Shown: positions 47,090 through 59,162, counted from the stretch's first letter. The stretch is DNA of 64,000 bases from Delphinus delphis (GCF_949987515.2 NC_082703.1:7464680-7528679); one strand, 5' to 3'. Numbers and translations: made by a program. The notes: a model not told the origin generated them from the sequence alone.

Positions 47090-48968
47090 GGGGACCTTCA
47101 AGATGGTGGAGAAGTAAGACCTTCCTCCCCACAAATACATTAAAAACACATCCACATGTGGAACAACTCCTACAAAATACCCACTGAAAGCCGGCAGAAG
47201 ACCTCAGATTTCCCAAAAGGCAAGAAACTCCCTACATACCTGCATAAGGCAAAAGAAAAAACAGAGACAAAAGAATAGGGACAGGAGCTGTGAAGGAGGA
47301 AAAGTTTCCACACACTAGGAAGCCCTTCACTGGCGGAGATGGGGGGCGGGCAGGCGGGGGAAGCTTCGGAGCCACGGAGGAGAGCGCAACAACACAGGTG
47401 CAGAGGGCAAAGCGGAGAGATTCCCGCACAGAGGATCAGTGCCGGCCAGCATTCACCAGCCCAAGAGGCTTGTCTGCTCACCCACTGTGGTGGGTGGGGC
47501 TGGGAGCTGAGGCTGGGGCTTCAGTGGATCCCAGGGAGAGGACGGGGGTGGGCTGCGTGAACACAGCCTGAAGGGGGCTAGTGCACAACAGCTAGCCGGG
47601 AGGGAGTCTGGGAAAAAGTCTGCCAAAGAGACTATTATTTCGGGACGCATGAGGAGAGGGGATTCCTTCCGCGTCTGCCCACAGAAGGCAGAGCACCGCC
47701 TAAACGAGCTCCAGAGACAGGCGCGAGCCACGGTTAGCAGCTCGGACCCCAGAGACGTGCATGGAATGCTAATGCTGCAGCTGCAGCCAGCAAGAATCAC
47801 GTGTGCGAGCACAGATCGCTGTCCACACTATCCACACTCCCCCACGGGGCACTGTCAGGGTCCCACGATCCAGGGACAACTTCCCCGGGAGAACACACAG
47901 TGAGCCTCAGGCTGTTACAACGTCACGCCGGCCTTGGCCACCGCAGGCTCGCCCTGCGTTCCAGTTAACCACTGTACCCCTCCACCCTCCCAGCCTGAAT
48001 AAGCAAGAGCCCCCTAATCAGCCACTGCTTTAACCCCATCCTGTCTGGGCAGGAACAGATGCCTGAGAGAGACCTACACACACAGGTGGGGTCAAAACCA
48101 AAGCTGAACCCCAGAAGCTGTGCGAAAAAGAAGAGAAAGGGAAATTTCTCCCAGCAGCCTCGGGAGCAGCGGATTAAATCCCCACGATCAACTTCATGTA
48201 CCCTGCATCTGTGGAGAATACCTGAATAGACAACAGATCATCCCAAAATTGAGGCAGTGGAATTTGGGAGCAACTGTAGACTCGGGGTTTGCTGTCTGCA
48301 ACTGATTTGTTCCTGATTTTTATGTTTATATTAGTTTAGTGTTTACAACTTGTTATCATTGGTGGATTTGTTTATTGGTTTGGTTGCTCTCTTCTTTTAT
48401 TATTATTACTTTATTTATTTTAATAATTTTCTTTCTGTCTTTCTTTCTTTTTTTCTCCCTTTTTCTCTAAGCCATGTGACTGACAGGGTCTTGTGCTCCG
48501 GTCTGGTGTCAGGCCTGAGCTGCTGAGATGGGAGAGCTGAGTTCAAGACACTGCACCACCAGAGACCTCCTGGCCACACGAAATATAAATTGGCGAGAGC
48601 TCTCCCAGAGAACTCCATCTCAATGCTAAGACCCAGCTCCACCCAACGGCCAGCAAACTCCAGTGCTGTATGCCCCATGCCAAACAACTAGCAAGACAGG
48701 AACACAACCCCATCCATTAGCAGAGAGGCTGCCTAAAATCATACTAAGTTCACAGACACCCCAAAACACACCACCGGATGCAGCCCTGCCCACCAGAAAG
48801 ACAAGATCCAGCCCCATTTACCAGAACATAGGCACCAGTCCTCTCCACCAAGAAGCAAACACAAACCACTGAACCAACCTCACCCACTGGGGGAAGACAC
48901 CAAAAACAACAGACACTACGGACCTGGAGCCTGGGAAAGGAGACCCCAAACACAGTAAGTTAAACAAA
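47090..48968 (+). promoter_or_regulatory. L1 5' UTR with internal promoter region
   Basis: GC- and CpG-richer than any other part of the window, especially 47330-47960. Near its start, 47099-47110 reads caagatggtgga, a one-base variant of a YY1-type site (AAGATGGCGG) placed where L1 promoters carry YY1 to position transcription start. C-to-T at the CpG suggests deamination. The 3' part (48396-48470) is a T/CT-rich low-complexity tract. Promoter activity is inferred from the family, not shown. Confidence 0.75.
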
Positions 48969-49853
48969 ACAAGAAGACAGAGAAATATGAAGCAGATGAA
49001 GGAGCAAGGTAAAAACCCACCAGACCAAACAAATGAAGAGGAAATAGGTAGTCTACCTGAAAAAAGAATTCAGAGTAAAGATAGTAAAGATGATCCAAAA
49101 TCTTGGAAATATAACGGAGAATATACAAGAAACTTAACAAGGACCTAGAAGAACTAAAGAGCAAACAAACAATGATGAACAACACAATAAATGTAATTAA
49201 AAATTCTCTAGAAGGAATCAATAGCAGAACAACTGAGGCAGAAGAACAGATAAGTGACCTGGAAGATAAAGTAGTGGAAATAACTACTGTAGACCAGAAT
49301 AAAGAAAAAAGAATGAAAAGAATTGAGGACAGTCTCAGAGACCTCAAGGACAACACTAAATGCACCAACATTCGAATTATAGGGGTCCCAGAAGGAGAAG
49401 AGAAAAAGAAAGGGACTGAGAAAATATTTGAAGAGATTATAGTTGAAAACTTCCCTAACATGGGAAAGGAAATAGTCAATCAAGTCTGGGAAGCAGAGAG
49501 AGACCTATACAGGATAAATCCAAGGAGAAAGATACCAAGAAACATATTAATCAAACTATCAAAAACTAAATACAAAGAAAAAAGTTAAAAGAAGCAAGGG
49601 AAAAGAAACAAATAACATACAAGGGAATCCCCATAAGGTTAACAGCTGATCTGTCAGCAGAAACTCTGCAAGCCAGAAGGGGGTGGCAGGACATATTTAA
49701 AGTGATGAAAGGGAAAAACCTACAACCAAGATTACTCTACCCAGCAAGGATCCCATTCAGATTCAACAGAGAAATTAAAACTTATACAGACAAGCAAAAG
49801 AATTCAGCATCACCAAACCAGCTTTACAACAAATGCTAATGGAACTTCTCTAG
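48969..49853 (+). pseudogene. L1 ORF1 (RNA-binding chaperone), broken
   Basis: L1 ORF1p forms coiled-coil trimers that coat L1 RNA. At the expected start (48969-48971) the codon is aca instead of atg. A small deletion near 49130 shifts frame. The longest open piece, 49172-49588 (138 codons), covers the end of the coiled coil (heptad-like 'INSRTTEAEEQISDLEDKVV') and the RRM start ('NIRIIGVPEGEE'). A stop at 49586 follows another indel. The C-terminal domain is readable in another frame ('LTADLSAETLQARRG'). A further indel near 49800 precedes the ORF1 stop at 49851-49853. Confidence 0.9.
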
Positions 49854-49911
49854 GCAGAAAACACATGAGAAGGAAAAGACCTACAAAAACAAAACCAAAA
49901 CAATTAAGAAA

Positions 49912-52900
49912 ATGGTAATAGAAACATACATATCGATAATTACCTTAAATGTAAATGGATTAAATTCTCCAACCAAAAGACACAGACTGCCTGAATGGAT
50001 GCAAAAGCAAGACGTGCATATATGCTGTCTACAAGAAACCCACATCAGACCTAGGGATGCATAAAGACTGAAAGTGAGGGGATGGAAAAAGACATTACAT
50101 GCAAATGAAAATCAAAAGAAAGCTGGAGTAGCAATGCTCATATCAGACACAATAGACTTTAAAATAAAGACTATTACAAGAGACAATGGACGACACTATA
50201 TAATGATCAAGGGATCAATCCAAGAAGAAGATATAACAATTGTAAATATGTATGCACCCAACATAGGAGCAGCTCAATACATAAGGCAAATGTTAACAGC
50301 CATAAAAGGAAAATCAACAGTAACACAATAATAGTAGGGGACTTTCACAATCCACTTTCATCAATGGACAGATCATCCAAAATGAAAATAAATAAGGAAA
50401 CACAAGCTTTAAATGACACATTAAACAAGATGGAATTGATATTTATAAGACATTCCATCCAAAAACAACTGAATACACTTTCTTCTCAAGTGCTCATGGA
50501 ACATTCTCCAGGATACATCATATCATGGGTCACAAATCAAGGCTTGGCAAATTTAAGAAAACTGAAATTATATCAAGTAACTTTTCCAACCACAATGCTA
50601 TGAGACTAGATATCAATTACAGGATGAAAAGTGTGAAAAATACAAACACATGGAGGCTAAACAATACAATACTAAATAACCAAGAGATCACTGAAGAAAT
50701 CAGAGGAAATCAGAAAATACCTAGAAACAAAAGACAATGAAAACACGACAATCCAAAACCTATGGGATGCAGCTAAAGCAGTTCTAAGAAGGCAGTTTAT
50801 AGCGATACAATCCTACCACAAGAAACCAGAAAAATCTCAAATAAAAAATCTAACCTTATATCTAAACCAATTAGAGAAAGAAGAACAAAAACCCCCAAAG
50901 TTAGAAGGAAAGAAATCATAAAGACAAGATCAGAAATAAATGAAAAAGAAATGAAGGAAACGATTGCAGAGATCAATAAAACTTAAAACTGCTTCTTTGA
51001 GGAGATAAACAAATTTGATAAACCATTACCCAGACTCATCAAGAAAAAAGGGAGAAGACTCAAATCAACAGAATTAGAAATGAAAAAGAAGTAACAACTG
51101 ACACTGCAGAAATACAAAGGATCATGAGAGATTACTAAAAGCAACTACAGGCTAATGAAATGGACAACCTGGAAGAAATGGACATATTCTTCGAAAAGCA
51201 CAACCTTCCAAGACCGAACCAGGAAGAAATAGAAAATATAAACAGACCAATCACAGCACTGAAATTGAAACTGTGCTTAAAAATCTTCCAACAAACAAAA
51301 GCCCAGGACCAGATGGCTTCACAGGCAAATTCTCTCAAACATTTAGGGAAGAGCTAACACCTACCCTTCTCAAACTCTTCCAAAATATAGCAGAGGGAGG
51401 AACTCTCCCAAACTCATTCTATGAGGCCACCATCACCCTGATAGCAAAACCAGAAAAAGATATCACAAAAAAAAAGAAAACTACAGGACAATATCACTGA
51501 TGAACATAAATGCAGAAATCCTCAACAAAATACTAGCAAACAGAATCCAACAGCACATTAAAAGGGTCATACAACATGATCATGTGAGGTTTATGCTAGG
51601 AAAGCAAGGATTCTTCAATATACGCAAATCAATGTGACACACCGTATTAACAAATCAAAGGATAAAAACCATATGATCATCTCAATAGATGCAGAAAAAG
51701 CTTTTGACAAAATTCCACACTGATTGATGATAAAAACTCTCCAGAAAGTAGGCATAGAGGGAACCTACCTCAACATAATAAAGGCCATATATGACAAATC
51801 CACAGCCAAGATCATTCTCAACAGTGAAAAACCAAAACCATTTCCTCTAAGATCAAGAACTAGACAAGGTTGCCCACTCTCACCACTATTACTTAACATA
51901 GTTTTGGAAGTTTTAGCCACAGCAATTAGAGAAGAAAAAGAAATAAAAGGAATCCAAATCAGAAAAGAAGTAAAATTGTCACTGTTTGCAGATGACATGA
52001 TACTATACATAGAGAATCCTAAAGATGCCACCAGAAAACTACCAGAGCTAATCTATGAATTTGGTAGAGTTGCAGGATACAAAATTCATGCAGAGAAATC
52101 TCTTACATTCCTTTACACTAATTAAGGAAACACTCCCATTTACCACTGCAACAAAAAGAATAAAATACCTAGGAATAAACATACCTAAGGAGACAAAAGA
52201 CCTGTATGTACAAAACTATCAGACACTGATGAAAGAAATTAAAGATGATACAAACAGATGGAGAGATATACCGTGTTCTTGGATTGGAAGAATCAGCATT
52301 GTGAAAATGATTATACTACCCAAAGCAATCTACAGACTCAACGCAATCCCTATCAAACTACCAATGGCATTTTTTATGGAACTAGAACAAAAAATTTCAC
52401 AATTTGTATGGAAACACAAAAGTCCCCGAATAGCCAAAGCAATCTTGAGAAAGAAACACAGAGCTGGAGGAATCAGGCTCCCTGACTTCAGACTATACTG
52501 CAAAGCTACAGTAATCAAGACAGTACGGTACTGGCACAAAAACAGAAATGTAGATCAATAGAACAGGATAGAAAGCCCAGATATAAATCCACGCACATAT
52601 GGTCACTTTATCTTTGATAAAGGAGGCAAGAATGTACAATGGAGAAAAGACAGCCTCTTCAATAAGTGGTGCTGGCAAAACTGGACAGCTACATGTAAAA
52701 GAATGAAATTAGAACACTCCTTAACACCATACACAAAAATAAACTCAATATGGATTAAAGAGTTAAATGTAAGGCCAGACACTATAAAACTCTTAGAGGA
52801 AAACATAGGCAGAACACTCTATGACATATATCACAGCAAGATCCTTTTTGACCCACTTTCTAGAGAAATGAAAATAAAAACAAAAATAAATAAATGGGAC

Positions 52901-53727
52901 CTAATGAAACTGAAAAGCTTTTGCACAGCAAAGGAAACCATAAATAAGACAAAAAGACAACCCTCAGAATGGGGGAAAATATTTGCAAACGAAGCAACTG
53001 ACAAAGGATTAATATCCAAAATTTACAAGCATCCCATGCAGCTCAATACCAAAAAAGCAAACAACCCAATCCAAAAATGGGCAGAAGACCTAAACAGACA
53101 TTTCTGCAAAGAAGATATACAGATTGCCAACAAACACATGAAAGGATGCTCAACATCACTAATCATTGGAGAAATGCAAATCAAAACTACAATGAGGTAT
53201 CATCTCACACCGGTCAGAATGGCCATCATCAAAAAATCTTCAAACAATAAATGCTGGAGAGGGTGTGGAGAAAAGGGAACCCTCTTGTACTGTTGATGGG
53301 AATGTAAATTGATACAGCCACTATGGGAACAGTATGGAGGTTCCTTAAAAAACTAAAGATAGAACTACCATATGACCCAGCAATCCCATTACTGGGCATA
53401 TAACCTGAGAAAACCATAATTCAAAAAGAAGCATGTCCCACAATGTTCATTGCAGCACTATTTACAATAGCCAGGACATGGAAGCAACCTAAGTGTCCAT
53501 CAACAGATGAATGGACAAAGAAGATGTGGCACATATATACAATGGAATATTACTCAGCTATAAAAAGAAACGAAATTGAGTTATTTGTAGTAAGGTGGAT
53601 GGACCTAGAGTCTGTCATACTGAGTGAAATAAGTCAGAAAGAGAAAAACAAATACTGTATGCTAACATATATATATGGAATAAAAAAAAAAGTGGTTCTC
53701 AAGAACCTAGGGGCAGGACAGGAATAA
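49912..53727 (+). pseudogene. L1 ORF2 (endonuclease-reverse transcriptase), broken
   Basis: Span 3816 bp, full length for the family. The N-terminal endonuclease begins at ATG 49912 with 'NVNGLNSPTKRH' and 'LQETH', then stops at TAA 50062-50064 (codon 51). It resumes in frame (50074-50331, with 'NMYAPN') until a 1-bp deletion near 50305. The SDH catalytic motif reads SNH at 50585-50593. RT: 'NKSPGPDGF' at 51297 and '[10 protein letters not shown]' lead to FADD at 51985-51996. The cysteine-rich C-terminal region lies at about 53249-53320, with W-to-stop at 53294-53296. A 1-bp deletion near 53326 precedes the last open piece (53443-53727). At least six disabling changes are visible. Confidence 0.95.
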
Positions 53728-54048
53728 AGACACAGATGTAGAGAATGGACATGAGAACACAGGGAGGGGGAAGGGTAAAAAGTGAGAGAGTGGCATAGAC
53801 ATATATACACTACCAAATGTAAAATAGATAGCTGGTGGGAAGCAGCTGCATCTCACGGGGAGATCAGTTCGGTGCTTTGTGACCATGTAGAGGGGTGGGA
53901 TAGGGAGGGTTGGAGTGAGACACAAGAGGTAGGGGATATGGGGATATATGTATACATATAGCTGATTCACTTTGTTTCACAGCAGAAACTAACACAACTC
54001 TGTAAAGCAATTATACTCCAATAAAGATGTTAAAAAAAAAACAAAAAC
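53728..54048 (+). terminator. L1 3' UTR, poly(A) signal and A-rich tail
   Basis: 'ctggtgggaagcagctgcat', 'ggagatcagttcggtgcttt' and 'gctgattcactttgtttcac' precede the poly(A) signal in 'ctccaataaagatgtt'. The tail is A10 then C-interrupted A-runs up to 54048. All young L1 copies in the window share this 3' UTR. Confidence 0.95.
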
Positions 54049-54061
54049 AAAACTGTATGAG
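54049..54061. repeat. L1 target-site duplication, right
   Basis: aaaactgtatgag, exact copy of 47077-47089. Confidence 0.97.
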
Positions 54062-55085
54062 CCCATTATGATCTTAATCACCTGTTATAGATGAGAGCAT
54101 CCAGTGAGGGACAACAACATTTAATCCTTTGTGGAGAACTAACTGAAATTTCTCTTTTGAATCCATGCCCAAGTAGTTTCCATGAGGCTGTCAAACAATG
54201 TTTGAACCTGGACTTAGACAGCAGCAGTGTTAATGGGCTTAGGGATATGGTAGGAGACAAAAAAGCTGCCCCGTGATGGAATGAGAAGTTCAAGTCCAGT
54301 TCAGTGCTTTTCTTTTTTCCTAAGCTGAGGTCTGTGTACTATGAATTTTTAGAACAAAACGAACTATATAAATGCAGAGAAACATTATCATAATTACTTT
54401 TGGCATAGAAATATTTTTAGCTAATGTTATTTTAATAAAAGCTGCTGTCAGGGGGGAAAAGGCAAATCATTTAAAGGAAAAGTTTGTTCTGATGTTCTCT
54501 GACTTAATGTTCCCCGCCTATTCAGCTGGATATTTCAAAGTCTCTTAAGCAGCTTGTTAGGGGAGCAAGCCTATTTTTCATTTCCAGGAATAATATTGAG
54601 TAACTCTCTCTCTCAGGCATTGTGCTTAACGGTGCAAGGAATGGGGGAAGATAGGACAGTTTCTGTCCTCAAGGAGCTTCCAGTTTAGGGTTTTGGAGAT
54701 CCAGACATCTGGTCTAGGATCAAAAATATTTTGCTGAATGAGATTTGGATGCAAGTAAATTACATGATGTACTCATAAAAACAGAGCTTAGATGATTCCA
54801 AAGAGAGATGCAGAAACACTATTTCCTGGTAAGGTGAACTTGAGGAAGTCCTAAGAAAGATGCGTAAAATCATGACCGGGTTACATAAGAAAGGGCATTC
54901 CAGGCCAAGGAAAGAGCCTCAATAAAGGTAGGGAGTCCTTAAAATGCATAAAATAAAACATGTAAATATCACAAAGTTTTGCCCCATAAATTAATCTGCT
55001 AAAGTTAAATACTTACGAAGAACTCTGCAGAAAAATTTTCTGGGTTTAAATACTTTCTTTTCACACACCCCCCTTTTAAAAAATA
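54062..55085. other. Single-copy non-coding DNA
   Basis: No gene. Around 54610-54690 ('aaggagcttccagtttaggg') there is a weak match to a common ancient mammalian repeat. Confidence 0.4.
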
Positions 55086-55086
55086 A

Positions 55087-55254
55087 CAGTGGCTCTCAAA
55101 ATGTGGTCCCTAGAACATAAGCATCAGTATCAACTGGGAACATTTAGAAATTCTAGCACTAATATGCGAAAATCTCTGGGGGATGGATCCAGCAAACTGT
55201 TTTTGAGATACTCTCTACATGATTCTCATGCTCACTAAAGTTTGAGAACCACAG
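55087..55254 (-). mobile_element. MER5-type hAT MITE, minus strand
   Basis: 168 bp with visible terminal inverted repeats: 'cagtggctctcaaaatgtgg' at the left and 'aaagtttgagaaccacag' at the right. Internal 'gtatcaactgggaacattta' and 'gattctcatgctcactaaag' match MER5-type order on the complement. Confidence 0.85.
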
Positions 55255-55259
55255 GACAA

Positions 55260-55756
55260 AACTCAGTAACTGTTTTCCTTCTTCCTGATCAATTCCTCTT
55301 TCCCTGATTACATGACTATTAAAATTCTTTCTCCTCTTCTTAAGTTTCCTATCTATTTCCACCATTCTTTGTTTCAGCAGATAACTTACTGTGCAGGAGA
55401 GGCAAGGGTGGAAATGGTATCAGGAAGAACCCTTTCAGCTTTTCTCAAAATCCACAGTTAGATCATCTAGGGCCCTTTTCACATGTTTTCCCTTGTGTTT
55501 CACAGAAGGAGTGTTCCTGCTTCTCTACAAGTCTGATGGTTCCTTTCATTGTGTCTTGGAGTTCATTCCTTCCAAAAAACCTCCCAGACTTGGCTCTATC
55601 TGTTGTCCCCTCTCGCCTGAATGTTCCATCTCTCCTTCCTTACTGGCCCAATTCTCTATGCTTATGAACGTGGTCAATCTCCAGAGAAACAAGTAATACC
55701 AAAAAAAAAAAATCAACAACTTCAATAATCTTCCCCTGGCTCTATTTCCTAAAACA

Positions 55757-55814
<58 letters not shown>

Positions 55815-56525
55815 AGCTAGTGATTATCAAAGTTCATGAACTCAGGAAAATAAGCTTAATGCCTAAATTCAATAATAAATATTTGGTTCTAATTCTACTT
55901 TAGATTTTTATAGTTTCTGATTGTTTTGAATGCTTGCTGCATTTAAATTTTATCCTCCATTGATTTTCTGGACTCTTACTCACTCATGAGCTCCAACACT
56001 TTGACTCTTTCTCTGTTTACTATCCTACTCCTCTAACTCCTCCTTCTCTGTCCTTTGATCTCTGTTTCACCTGTTTTAAATGGTCCCCTTGATGATACTG
56101 GTAACTTGGATGGGCTCAGCTACTGACTATATCTTGTTTGCTATCAAATCTATGATTAAATTTCTAACCTCTATCCTGAAATGAAATCCTAATTACAGTT
56201 GTCAGTTGGACATTTGTTTATCAAAACTGGATTCTTTATTCCCCTAAACTCATTTTTAAAATCTTAATCCATGGCAACTAAATATATCAAACCAAAAACG
56301 TGGAAGTCTTTTCAATACTTTTATTTCTTCCAGACACCACCCCACATTAATTTTGTTCCCAAAGCCCATAATTCAACCTCATAAATGGTTATAGTTTGTG
56401 TCTTATTCAGTTGTATATCTGGTAGCGTGATACCATGTTGAACAACCTTCTTGCTATAAAATTCCTCCTGCTATAGAAAGACAAGAACATGTACACACAC
56501 ACACACCCCAACACTCAGAGCACCA
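55260..56525. other. Single-copy non-coding DNA with a CT microsatellite
   Basis: No gene recognised. The 101-codon plus-strand frame 55391-55696 has no family resemblance. Confidence 0.4.
55761..55812. repeat. (CT)26 microsatellite
   Basis: Uninterrupted 52-nt CT run, a mirror-repeat pyrimidine tract capable of H-DNA. Confidence 0.98.
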
Positions 56526-56529
56526 TGAT

Positions 56530-57200
56530 CAAATGTCAGAAAAAACCCAGGAACTTCATATATTGAATTTACTAAATACAGGATATAAAATAAGTATATT
56601 TAACATATTTAAAGAAATAAAAGTGTGGATCCAAAAATATGAATAAAAAGCAAAACACTGTAAAATTACCAAATGGATTTCAAAAAGAATCACATAAAAC
56701 TTTTATAAATTAAATATATAATTGAAATTAAAACCTCAGTAGAAGAGTCAAACAGGAAATTAGGCACTGCTAAAGAGAGAATTAGAAAATTGGAAAATAG
56801 TTCTGAAGAAATTCTCGAGATTGAAACACAGAGAAAAAGAAATAAAAACATATAAAAATAGGGACTTCCTTGGCAGTCCAGTGGTTAAGACTCTGTGCTT
56901 CCACTGCAGGGGGGACGGGTTTGATCCCTGGCAGGGGAACTAACATCTCACATGCCTTGCAGTACAGCAAAAAAAATAAAAAATAAATTAAATAAATAAA
57001 TAAATAAAATTAAAGATAGATAGATATAGATTAAGAGATATGAAAGATGTAGAGAGGTCTATTATGTGTCTAATTGAATTGCAGAAGGATAAGAGAGATA
57101 TAATGGGGACTATACAGTATTCCAAGAGAGGGAAGGCTGGAATATTTAAAGTTGATTAAAACTAATTCTAATCCTTAGATTCAGAGAATTTAAAAATCAT
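56530..57200 (+). repeat. Ancient L1 ORF1-region remnant
   Basis: A-rich coding-like sequence on the plus strand: 'gagagaattagaaaattgga', 'ttctgaagaaattctcgaga' and, after the SINE, 'attgaattgcagaaggataa'. This resembles L1M ORF1 coiled-coil/RRM sequence. Split by the SINE at 56861. No open frame. Confidence 0.5.
56861..57008 (+). mobile_element. CHR-1-like tRNA-derived SINE
   Basis: 'gggacttccttggcagtcca', 'gtggttaagactctgtgctt', B-box-like 'gggtttgatccctgg' and 'ggggaactaacatctcaca', then an A-rich tail drifting into TAAA repeats (56990-57008). The head differs from the CHR-2 copies at 17954 and 22867, so it is an older family member. Confidence 0.85.
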
Positions 57201-57281
57201 AAAAAGTAGAAGTAAGAAACTAAGGCATTCTAATCCTTAGATTCAGAGAATTTAAAAATCATAAGAAGTAGAAGTAAGAAA
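57165..57281. repeat. 55-bp direct duplication, 62-bp period
   Basis: Copies 57165-57219 and 57227-57281, starting 'attctaatccttagattcag' and ending 'gaagtaagaaa', differ at one base (aaaaagtag / aagaagtag). The 7-bp spacer is 'ctaaggc'. Confidence 0.95.
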
Positions 57282-57289
57282 ATATTTTG

Positions 57290-57785
57290 ATACATTACAG
57301 AATGATCTTAAGAGAAGTCAGAAGGGAAAGATAAATTATCTCCAGAGGAAGAAGAGTGACATATGATTCTCAAGTTCAAGGTCTAGAATCAAGTGTAACT
57401 TTACCTCTCTTCCACTCCTCCAACTTCATTCCTTCCTTCATCATTTCTCACCTAATTTATTGTACATAACTCCAGCTTCTTATTCTCCCTTTCTATATTG
57501 AGTTTTACTTTGCTGCCCACAACATTGCTGTTGGTTCCCTACCACAAACATAATCAGTTGCAAATATCTTACTTTAGCATTCAAGGGGTTTTCCAAACTA
57601 CTTCAGTAGCCTTTTCTCCTTTCACAGTTTTCTCCAGTTACCCTGGGCTCTCAGGAGCTTCACTGAACTTCTCATTAGACCTTGCATTTACAGGCTCTTT
57701 CATGCCTTTGAAAATGCTGCACTTACTCGGAAGTCTCTCCTCCACATCCTTTTCGGCTATTCTTTTTTCTTTGCCTATTAGCCTC
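57290..57785. other. Single-copy non-coding DNA
   Basis: No gene recognised. The 104-codon plus-strand frame 57498-57812 runs into the LTR and overlaps a 135-codon minus-strand frame. Both look incidental. Confidence 0.4.
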
Positions 57786-57787
57786 TT

Positions 57788-58170
57788 TATTAGTTTGCTA
57801 AAGCTGTCATAAAAAAGAAAAAAAAGAAAGAAAAGAAAAAAACCCCACTGCCACAGACTAGGTGGCTTAAACAACAGAAATTTATTTTCTCTCATTCTGG
57901 AAGCTGGAAGTCCAACGTCAAGGTGCCAGAAGCACTGGTTTCTAAGGGGTATTTTCTTGGTTTGCAGATGGCTGCCTTCTTGCTGTATCTTTACACGTTT
58001 GGTGTTTTTTTTTTCTTCTGTGCATGTGCACTCATGGTGTCTCATCCTCTTCTTATAAGGATACCAGTCCTATTGGATTAGAGTCCCACTCTTATGACCT
58101 CATTTAATTACCTTCCTCAAGGCCCTATATGTCTGGGGCTCAGGGTGGAGGAACACAGTTTAGTCCCTAA
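57788..58170 (-). mobile_element. ERVL-MaLR LTR (MLT1/MST-type), minus strand
   Basis: 'tagtttgctaaagctgtcat', 'ggtggcttaaacaacagaaa', 'ctggaagctggaagtccaac', 'cttcttataaggataccagt' and 'cctattggattagagtccca' form the classic reverse strand of a MaLR LTR. An A/G-rich expansion replaces consensus at 57811-57841. Confidence 0.85.
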
Positions 58171-58174
58171 AAGC

Positions 58175-59148
58175 CTCCCCTTACCTTTCAGGATCCAACT
58201 GCTCTGAAATAGTCCCTGAACCCTTTCCTGAAGCCCCTCAGCACTGTTCTCTCCTGCCTTGTGCACTCACAGAACATTTTCCATAACAGGGTGACTGCAC
58301 CCATAACAGTGAGTGATAGTGTACATGTCAGGACCTCAGGAGCTGTGGTCTTTTGGAAACAGGGACCATATTTCCTTCCAATTTGAATCCACAGAATCTA
58401 GAATGCCTGTCATAAAATTACTCCGTAAAAGTGAAAGTAATAGATTTAAAAAATACATTCAAGATCCTAAAGTATTCACTTGATCTCTTGTGGGGTTGTT
58501 TATAGTTTAAAGTAGAATTTACCTTAAGGCAGGTCAACTCTATCAGTATATGCTACCTTCTGTGAAAGTGATTAAAACTTACTATTCATGTGTGCACACC
58601 TACCAAATCTCTGGTTCTCGTGGTAACTAGACAACCTTCACAATAGGTATGTAGACACTGTTCTAAAGGCAGTGTAGGGGAGTAGAAGTAACTCCTGTGG
58701 ACAGCGTATTCTTTGATCCTCATGCATAATGCACGGAGATTATGAAGGATTTTCCCTCTTAGGATGAGGTAACTCTAGGTGCAGTTACAATGGTTGGCTT
58801 TTAGGATGTGTTTGACTCTAACAGATCTTAAGTAGCCTTCCAAAGTAGATTTTCTTCTTGCATATGTCCTTCCTCCATGCTGTGATCTTTTATTTTTTTC
58901 CTGTTGGTAGGATTGCAGATCAAGATAAAGGAAATTTGAGGGTCATTGTTAGTTTATTTCTTCAAGGAGATTTTACAAAGATGCAGTTTAGCTCTTGAAG
59001 TGGTCAGAGTTTGGGGAAATGAGTTCCATTAGAAGAGATTCTTTTATGTGTTGTGAGGTGGGGAAGGCTACCTGTAACTAACAAAGGTCCTTCTCATTGT
59101 CACTTAAGACAAATATGAAATTAAAGGAAACCCACAATCGTCTGTTTT
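58175..59148. other. Single-copy non-coding DNA
   Basis: Nothing recognised. Confidence 0.4.
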
Positions 59149-59162
59149 AAAATACATGTTTT

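Larger units (their letters stand above)
47090..54048 (+). mobile_element. Full-length LINE-1 retrotransposon (inactive)
   Basis: About 6.96 kb and complete in order: 5' UTR with internal promoter (47090-48968), ORF1 (48969-49853), short inter-ORF spacer, ORF2 (49912-53727), 3' UTR (53728-54030) and a 3' A-rich tail. Exact 13-bp duplications lie at 47077-47089 and 54049-54061. ORF1 has lost its start codon and is frameshifted. ORF2 carries at least two nonsense codons and several frameshifts. It is therefore immobile, although its structure shows it was once a complete L1 that reverse transcribed to its 5' end. Its 3' UTR is the same type as the short copies at 7564, 21043, 23091, 28949 and 59163. 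Confidence 0.97.

Noticed and set aside
47170..47903. Frames of 65-119 codons on both strands in GC-rich DNA
   Set aside because: They fall in the L1 5' UTR. High GC lowers stop frequency, and no known L1 protein is encoded there.
47330..47960. CpG-rich stretch as a gene promoter island
   Set aside because: It lies wholly inside the L1 5' UTR, so it reflects the retrotransposon promoter and not a host gene.
48916..49483. 187- and 91-codon minus-strand frames
   Set aside because: Antisense shadows of L1 ORF1, which is A-rich on the plus strand and so has few stops on the other.
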